NCBI GenBank assembly: GCA_046153015.1
Contig: JBJXGF010000136.1
Location: 1 to 8,936 of the forward strand
Source of the DNA: JBJXGF01 sp046153015
GTDB taxonomy: Bacteria > Actinomycetota > Acidimicrobiia > Acidimicrobiales > CAIXPF01
Direction of reading: 5' to 3'
Length of the DNA stretch: 8,936 nucleotides
Part shown: piece after piece, positions 5,587 through 8,936 of the stretch
How positions within the stretch are numbered: position 1 is the first letter of the stretch
Layout: every line of letters begins with the position of its first letter
Notes under the pieces: generated by a model
Told to the model about the DNA's origin: nothing
The model's database searches: none
The model's input: the letters and a program-made list of their open reading frames with translations, nothing else
Program-made: the position numbers and the translations under genes

Positions 5587-7299
5587 CTACCGTTCGTCGG
5601 GCCCGCTGCGCAGCACCTGGCCGGCCAGGGCGCCGGTGTGCTCGCCGCCCTCCATGAACACCTGGCCGTTCACGATCGTGCAGTCGTAGCCCGAGGCTCG
5701 CTGCACGAACCGGCCGGCGCCGCCCGGGAAGTCGTGCACGAACTCCGGCGGCGGCAGGCGCAGCGCGTCGAAGTCGATCACGTTCACGTCGGCGAAGCGC
5801 CCGGGCTCGAGCAGGCCGCGATCGACCACGCCGAACAGGCCGGCGGTGTCCGAGCTCAGGCGGCGGATCGCCTCCTCGATCGTGAAGCGCTGCCGGTCCC
5901 GCACCCAGTGGGTGAGGAACCACGTGGGCTGGCTGGCGTCCATGATCTGGCCCACGTGCGCGCCCGAGTCGGCCAAGCCGAGCGCCACGAGCGGGTTGGT
6001 GATCATGTCCTCCACCGCGGCGAGGGACTGGTTGATGAGCGGGTAGTTGAACAGCGCCCGGCCGGCGGTCTCGACCGAGAGGTCCAGGAACGCCTCGGCG
6101 ACCGACACGCCGCGGGCGGCGGCGAGGGCGGGCAGCGACTTGGCTGGGTTGGGCACGTAGTCCGCGTCGGGGCCGACGAGCAGGTAGAAGCGCTCGAGGC
6201 CCGAGGCGCCGGGGCCGTTCGCGGCGGCCTCCGCCAGCAGCTCGGCCCGGCGCTCCGGCTGGGCGACAACGGCCAGCTTCTCCGCCAGGGGCAGGTCGCG
6301 CAGGCGCCGCCACGCCGGGCTGCGGTCGAAGGGGGTGCGGGCCTGCAGGCCGAACAGCACGCCGATGCCGCGGGTCGTGGTCTGGGGCCGCATCCGGGCG
6401 CCCCGGGCGTTGCCGGCCTCGGTGAACTCGATCACCTTGCGGTACAGGTCCGGCTTGAGGTCGCTCTGCGCCAACCCGAAGGTGACCGGCCGCCCGCTGG
6501 CGATCGACACCTCGGCCATCCAGTCGATCTCGGCGCGGGAGTTGGCGAAGTCCGGCCCGTCCTTCTCGAAGCGGGGCGCTGCCTCGAACACGCCCCGACC
6601 ACGCCGCCGCAGCGGCTCGGCCAACGCCAGCAGCTCGGCCGGCTCGGCCCACGTGCCGGGCACGGGCCGGCCGTCGGGCACCCGGTGGGCGAGGGTGCGC
6701 GAGGTCGAGAACCCGAGCGCGCCGGCGGCCATCGCCTCGTCGACGATGCCGACCATCGCCGAGAGCTCCTCGGCGGTGGGGTTACAGCCCTTGTCGATCG
6801 AGCGCTCGCCCATCGCCCAGATCCGCACCGCGCAATGGCCGACCAGCCCGCCGACGTTGATGCCCTTGCCCATCCGCTCGACCGAGTCGAGGTAGCCGCC
6901 ATAGGTCTCCCAGTCCCACGGGAGCCCGGCCATGATGCTGGCGGCGGGGACGTCCTCCACCGACTCCATCATCTTCGCCAGGTAGTCGTGGTCGGTGGGC
7001 TTGACCGGCGCGAATGTGACCCCGCAGTTGCCGAACACGACCGAGGTGATGCCGTGCCAGCACGACGACGTGCAGGCTGGATCCCAGGACACTTGGGCGT
7101 CGAGGTGGCTGTGGATGTCGACGAAGCCGGGGGTGACCAGGCGGCCCTGGGCGTCGATCGTGCGCGCCGCCGACGCGCCGGCGAGATCGCCGAGCTGAGC
7201 GATGCGGTCCCCCACGATGCCGACGTCGGCCCTGCGGGCCGGGGCGCCGCTCCCGTCGATGACCGTGCCGCCCTTGATGACGATGTCGTAGCTGCTCAC
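5587..7299 (-). CDS. N-acyl-D-amino-acid deacylase family amidohydrolase
   Basis: This 570-residue metal-dependent amidohydrolase belongs to the D-aminoacylase (amidohydrolase 3) group, whose members cleave N-acyl-D-amino acids to a carboxylate and a D-amino acid. Visible motifs: N-terminal beta-sandwich strand DIVIKGGTVIDGSG (5-18); PGFVDIHSHLDAQ (57-69) with metal ligands H63 and H65; GNCGV at 90-94 with C92 matching the zinc-binding Cys of D-aminoacylase; ALGFSTSRTLAHRVP (194-208); RMRPQTTTRGIG in the central barrel; and ADSGAHVGQIMDASQPT from 443, with D444 as probable catalytic/metal Asp. The C-terminus returns to the beta-sandwich (PGRFADVNVIDFDAL). The His residues that complete the tight zinc site in Alcaligenes D-aminoacylase are not evident where expected (around 238-240 and 274-276). 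Start GTG 7299 is set by AGGGGAG 8 nt upstream and by the family's usual N-terminus; the open frame extends to 7587 but overlaps the CoA-transferase gene. Exact substrate is unknown. Confidence 0.93.
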   Translation of the reverse strand: MSSYDIVIKGGTVIDGSGAPARRADVGIVGDRIAQLGDLAGASAARTIDAQGRLVTPGFVDIHSHLDAQVSWDPACTSSCWHGITSVVFGNCGVTFAPVKPTDHDYLAKMMESVEDVPAASIMAGLPWDWETYGGYLDSVERMGKGINVGGLVGHCAVRIWAMGERSIDKGCNPTAEELSAMVGIVDEAMAAGALGFSTSRTLAHRVPDGRPVPGTWAEPAELLALAEPLRRRGRGVFEAAPRFEKDGPDFANSRAEIDWMAEVSIASGRPVTFGLAQSDLKPDLYRKVIEFTEAGNARGARMRPQTTTRGIGVLFGLQARTPFDRSPAWRRLRDLPLAEKLAVVAQPERRAELLAEAAANGPGASGLERFYLLVGPDADYVPNPAKSLPALAAARGVSVAEAFLDLSVETAGRALFNYPLINQSLAAVEDMITNPLVALGLADSGAHVGQIMDASQPTWFLTHWVRDRQRFTIEEAIRRLSSDTAGLFGVVDRGLLEPGRFADVNVIDFDALRLPPPEFVHDFPGGAGRFVQRASGYDCTIVNGQVFMEGGEHTGALAGQVLRSGPDER

Positions 7300-7307
7300 C
7301 TGCGCCG

Positions 7308-7314
7308 CTCCCCT
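7308..7314 (-). promoter_or_regulatory. ribosome binding site fixing the deacylase GTG start
   Basis: On the minus strand AGGGGAG lies 8 nt before the GTG at 7299. It is the best ribosome site near that end of the gene and decides for this start over the longer open frame. Confidence 0.6.
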
Positions 7315-7316
7315 GC

Positions 7317-7360
7317 TGTGCCGGTCCTGGTGTGCCGGGCCTGCTGGCCGCCCGTGCCGG
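7317..7360. promoter_or_regulatory. tandem 14-bp repeat in divergent control region
   Basis: TGTGCCGGTCCTGG (7317-7330) is followed directly by TGTGCCGGGCCTGC (7331-7344), 12 of 14 bases identical, and the core GTGCCGG occurs a third time at 7354-7360. These sit in the 100-bp space between the divergent deacylase and CoA-transferase genes, where a shared regulator could bind. The first copy begins just upstream of the deacylase ribosome site. A role is inferred from position and repetition only. Confidence 0.35.
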
Positions 7361-7399
7361 CTGGCGCCGCATTCTCGCACACGTGGCAGGATCACCCTC

Positions 7400-8545
7400 A
7401 TGGCTGCGCACGCCGGCGCCCCGGCGCCTCCCCTCGGGCCGTTCAACGGGCTCACCGTGGTGGACCTCACCCGGGTCCTGGCCGGCCCGTACTGCACGAT
7501 GATCCTCTCGGACCTCGGCGCCCGGGTGATCAAGGTGGAGCGCCCCGACGGCGGCGACGACGCCCGCGCCATCGGCCCGTTCATCAACGGCGTGTCCGCC
7601 TACTTCGCGTCGCTCAACCGGGGCAAGGAGAGCGTGGCGCTCGACCTGAAAGCCCCCGCCGACCGGGCCCGGTTCGAGGCGCTGCTCGACGGGGCCGATC
7701 TGCTGGTGGAGAACTACCGGCCGGGCACGATGGAGGGCCTCGGTTACGGCTGGGAGGACCTGCACGCCCGCTGGCCGGGCCTGATCTACGCGGCGGTATC
7801 GGGCTTCGGCCACTCGGGACCGCTGTCCCGCCTGCCGGCGTATGACATGGTGGTGCAGGCCATGGGCGGGATCATGAGCATCACCGGCCAGCCCGGCGGC
7901 GCCCCCACCCGGGTCGGCAGCTCGATCGGCGACATCACGGCGGGCCTGTTCACCGCGGTCGGGGTGGGCGCCGCGCTGCACCACCGCACGCTCACCGGGG
8001 AGGGCATGAAGCTCGACGTGGCCATGCTCGACTGCCAGGTGGCGATCCTCGAGAACGCGCTGGCCCGCTATGCCGCCTCGGGCGAGGCGCCGGGCCCGCT
8101 CGGCGCCCGCCACCCCTCGATCACGCCGTTCGCGGCGTTCCGCTGCGCCGACGGGCACGTGGTGATCGCCGCCGGCAACGACCGGCTCTTCGCCTCGCTG
8201 TGCGCCACGATCGGCCGGCCCGAGCTGGTGGGGGACCCCCGCTATGCCAGCAACGACCTGCGCACCCAGCACCAGGCCGAGCTCGCCGCCGACCTCGAGG
8301 ACGCCCTCTGCAAGCAGAGCGTGGAGCACTGGGTGGCGGCGCTCACCGCCGCCGAGGTGCCCAACGGCCCGATCAACGACGTGGCCCAGGTGATCAACCT
8401 GCCCCAGACCAAGGCGAGGAACATGGCCGTGACCGTCGAGGACGCCGAGATGGGCACGCTGACGATCGCCGGCAACCCGATCAAGATGTCGGCCTACCCC
8501 GACCCCCAGACGCGGGGGCCGATCCCCCGCCTCGGCGGCGGGTGA
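7400..8545 (+). CDS. CaiB/BaiF family (class III) CoA-transferase
   Basis: This 381-residue protein transfers CoA between acyl-CoA and a free carboxylate through an aspartyl-CoA intermediate; family members act on carnitine, oxalate/formate, succinate/aromatic succinates and 2-methylacyl substrates, in the cytosol as interlocked dimers. Seen: VVDLTRVLAGPYCTMILSDL (20-39) and GARVIKVERPDGGD (40-53), the N-terminal CoA-binding signature; LNRGKESVALDL (72-83); ENYRPGTMEGLGYG (104-117); YAAVSGFGHSGP (130-141); and PAYDMVVQAMGG with D149 as the nucleophile that becomes the aspartyl-CoA. The small-domain segments GEGMKLDVAMLDCQVAILEN and VPNGPINDVAQV are also typical. Length is slightly short of the usual 390-430, at the C-terminus, but the fold looks complete. 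ATG 7400 has AGGA 8 nt upstream (7388-7391). Its divergent pairing with the deacylase suggests a shared pathway, perhaps activating a carboxylate; the substrate is not readable. Confidence 0.95.
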   Translation: MAAHAGAPAPPLGPFNGLTVVDLTRVLAGPYCTMILSDLGARVIKVERPDGGDDARAIGPFINGVSAYFASLNRGKESVALDLKAPADRARFEALLDGADLLVENYRPGTMEGLGYGWEDLHARWPGLIYAAVSGFGHSGPLSRLPAYDMVVQAMGGIMSITGQPGGAPTRVGSSIGDITAGLFTAVGVGAALHHRTLTGEGMKLDVAMLDCQVAILENALARYAASGEAPGPLGARHPSITPFAAFRCADGHVVIAAGNDRLFASLCATIGRPELVGDPRYASNDLRTQHQAELAADLEDALCKQSVEHWVAALTAAEVPNGPINDVAQVINLPQTKARNMAVTVEDAEMGTLTIAGNPIKMSAYPDPQTRGPIPRLGGG

Positions 8546-8560
8546 TCCGAGCCGAGGCGG
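8527..8560 (+). terminator. hairpin across the CoA-transferase stop codon
   Basis: CCGCCTCGGC (8527-8536) and GCCGAGGCGG (8551-8560) are a perfect 10-bp inverted repeat with a 14-nt loop that contains the TGA stop. It is the strongest stem near a gene end in this window and could stop or stabilise the transcript. There is no T-run after it, which is common for GC-rich actinobacterial terminators but leaves the call tentative. Confidence 0.42.
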
Positions 8561-8726
8561 CCGCCGGCCAACGCAGGTGAGGACAACGGGTTGGGCGACG
8601 GGTGATTGGGAATTTGCTCGATGAGGACTGGAGTCATCGGGTGTGTACATGGTCGTGCGTCGCACGTCGATTGCAGCGAAAGCACCGAGGTCGGAGCCCC
8701 GCGACCGGCGCATACCGCGTCACGGG

Positions 8727-8756
8727 TTACGCCTGATTGGCGCCAGTGAGTAGAGT
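8727..8756 (+). promoter_or_regulatory. candidate promoter of the DUF1330 gene
   Basis: TAGAGT at 8751-8756 matches four of six bases of the housekeeping -10 consensus and is a common actinobacterial form; 18 bp upstream is a weak -35, TTACGC (8727-8732). Transcription would begin near 8763, leaving a leader of about 30 nt that contains the strong ribosome site before 8793. Confidence 0.38.
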
Positions 8757-8780
8757 CGTGCTTCCAGTAGATCCTCCGGG

Positions 8781-8785
8781 AGGAG
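8781..8785 (+). promoter_or_regulatory. strong ribosome binding site of the DUF1330 gene
   Basis: AGGAG, within GGGAGGAG (8778-8785), stands 7 nt before the ATG at 8793. It is the best Shine-Dalgarno in the window and makes this start reliable. Confidence 0.75.
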
Positions 8786-8792
8786 TATTCGT

Positions 8793-8936
8793 ATGGCGCA
8801 CTATTCGGTCGTGGCGTTGACACCGACGACAGACACCTGGGTTCCGGACTACATCGCTGCGGTCGGACCTCTCGTTGAGCGGCACGGTGGCGCCTATCTG
8901 GCCCGAACGGCAAGCCATACCCAGCGCGAAGGAGAC
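8793..8936 (+). CDS. DUF1330 family protein, N-terminal part
   Basis: The first 48 codons of a gene that continues past the right edge. The fragment begins AHYSVVALTPTTDTWVPDY and contains LVERHGGAYLARTASH (28-43); a first beta strand, a helix, then HGG-x-YLAR and an EG near the fragment end match the N-terminal half of DUF1330 proteins, small (about 95-residue) dimeric alpha/beta-barrel proteins of unknown or varied function. The start is fixed by the strong ribosome site. Codon use is out of line with the rest of the window: 15 of 48 codons end in A or T, against 0 of the first 48 in the nicotinamidase gene and 2 of the first 48 in the CoA-transferase gene. This may mean recent acquisition or weaker codon selection. 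No link to the upstream CoA-transferase is evident beyond orientation; it has its own candidate promoter and a 247-bp gap. Confidence 0.85.
   Translation, partial: MAHYSVVALTPTTDTWVPDYIAAVGPLVERHGGAYLARTASHTQREGD

Noticed and set aside
4280..6652. A 790-codon open frame on the minus strand in another frame of the deacylase and permease genes
   Set aside because: The translation is Arg/Gly/Pro-rich and without domains; the genes in the other frame carry clear family motifs.
7300..7587. N-terminal extension of the deacylase to 666 residues
   Set aside because: It overlaps the start of the divergent CoA-transferase, and the GTG at 7299 has a good ribosome site and the normal family N-terminus.
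4684..7845. A 1053-codon open frame on the plus strand antisense to the deacylase and permease genes
   Set aside because: It is His/Arg/Gly/Ala-rich with no recognisable domain and runs opposite two well-supported genes. Long antisense frames are expected at this GC content.
6782..8713. A 643-codon minus-strand frame antisense to the CoA-transferase and reading into the deacylase region
   Set aside because: Low-complexity, His/Arg-rich composition opposite an obvious CoA-transferase gene; it is a shadow frame.
8621..8749. A 42-residue plus-strand ORF upstream of the DUF1330 gene
   Set aside because: No ribosome site, no recognisable feature, and it overlaps the candidate promoter.
1..8936. 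tRNA, rRNA, CRISPR array, insertion sequence or toxin-antitoxin/defence gene
   Set aside because: I looked for cloverleaf-like patterns, regularly spaced repeats, transposase motifs and known defence motifs on both strands and saw none.

Overview
The window is very GC-rich DNA with short intergenic gaps, GTG starts on several genes and almost exclusively G/C-ending codons in most genes. The protein families (PncA-type nicotinamidase, DapC/YbdL-like aminotransferase, actinobacterial-type N-acyl-D-amino-acid deacylase next to a CaiB/BaiF CoA-transferase, DUF1330) suggest a high-GC actinobacterium, possibly of the Acidimicrobiia type. That placement is inference; no marker gene is present.

Layout: (1) 37-1194, minus, PLP-dependent class I/II aminotransferase. 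(2) 1431-1598, plus, a 55-residue probable single-pass membrane protein, then a gene-free, inverted-repeat-rich stretch (1599-1975). (3) 1976-2692, plus, a 238-residue protein I do not recognise. (4) 2720-3760, minus, a Gfo/Idh/MocA oxidoreductase, diverging from (5) 3790-4371, plus, nicotinamidase; the short gap between them carries a perfect 8-bp dyad. (6) 4381-5547, minus, a LivM-type ABC permease, downstream of and co-directional with (7) 5587-7299, minus, an N-acyl-D-amino-acid deacylase family amidohydrolase. (8) 7400-8545, plus, a CaiB/BaiF CoA-transferase diverging from the deacylase across 100 bp that holds a 14-bp tandem repeat. (9) 8793-8936, plus, the first 48 codons of a DUF1330 protein running off the right edge, with codon use clearly unlike its neighbours.

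How the genes may work together: the deacylase, permease and CoA-transferase are the most plausible functional group (uptake and deacylation of an N-acylated or amide compound, then CoA activation of a carboxylate), but the substrate cannot be read from the sequence. Nicotinamidase belongs to NAD salvage. The aminotransferase and oxidoreductase look like single metabolic genes. I see no rRNA, tRNA, CRISPR, insertion sequence, phage gene or recognisable defence system. I found no convincing new system; the best leads are the two unrecognised or small genes around the structured intergenic region, the repeats in the divergent control regions, the orphan LivM permease and the compositional break at the right end.
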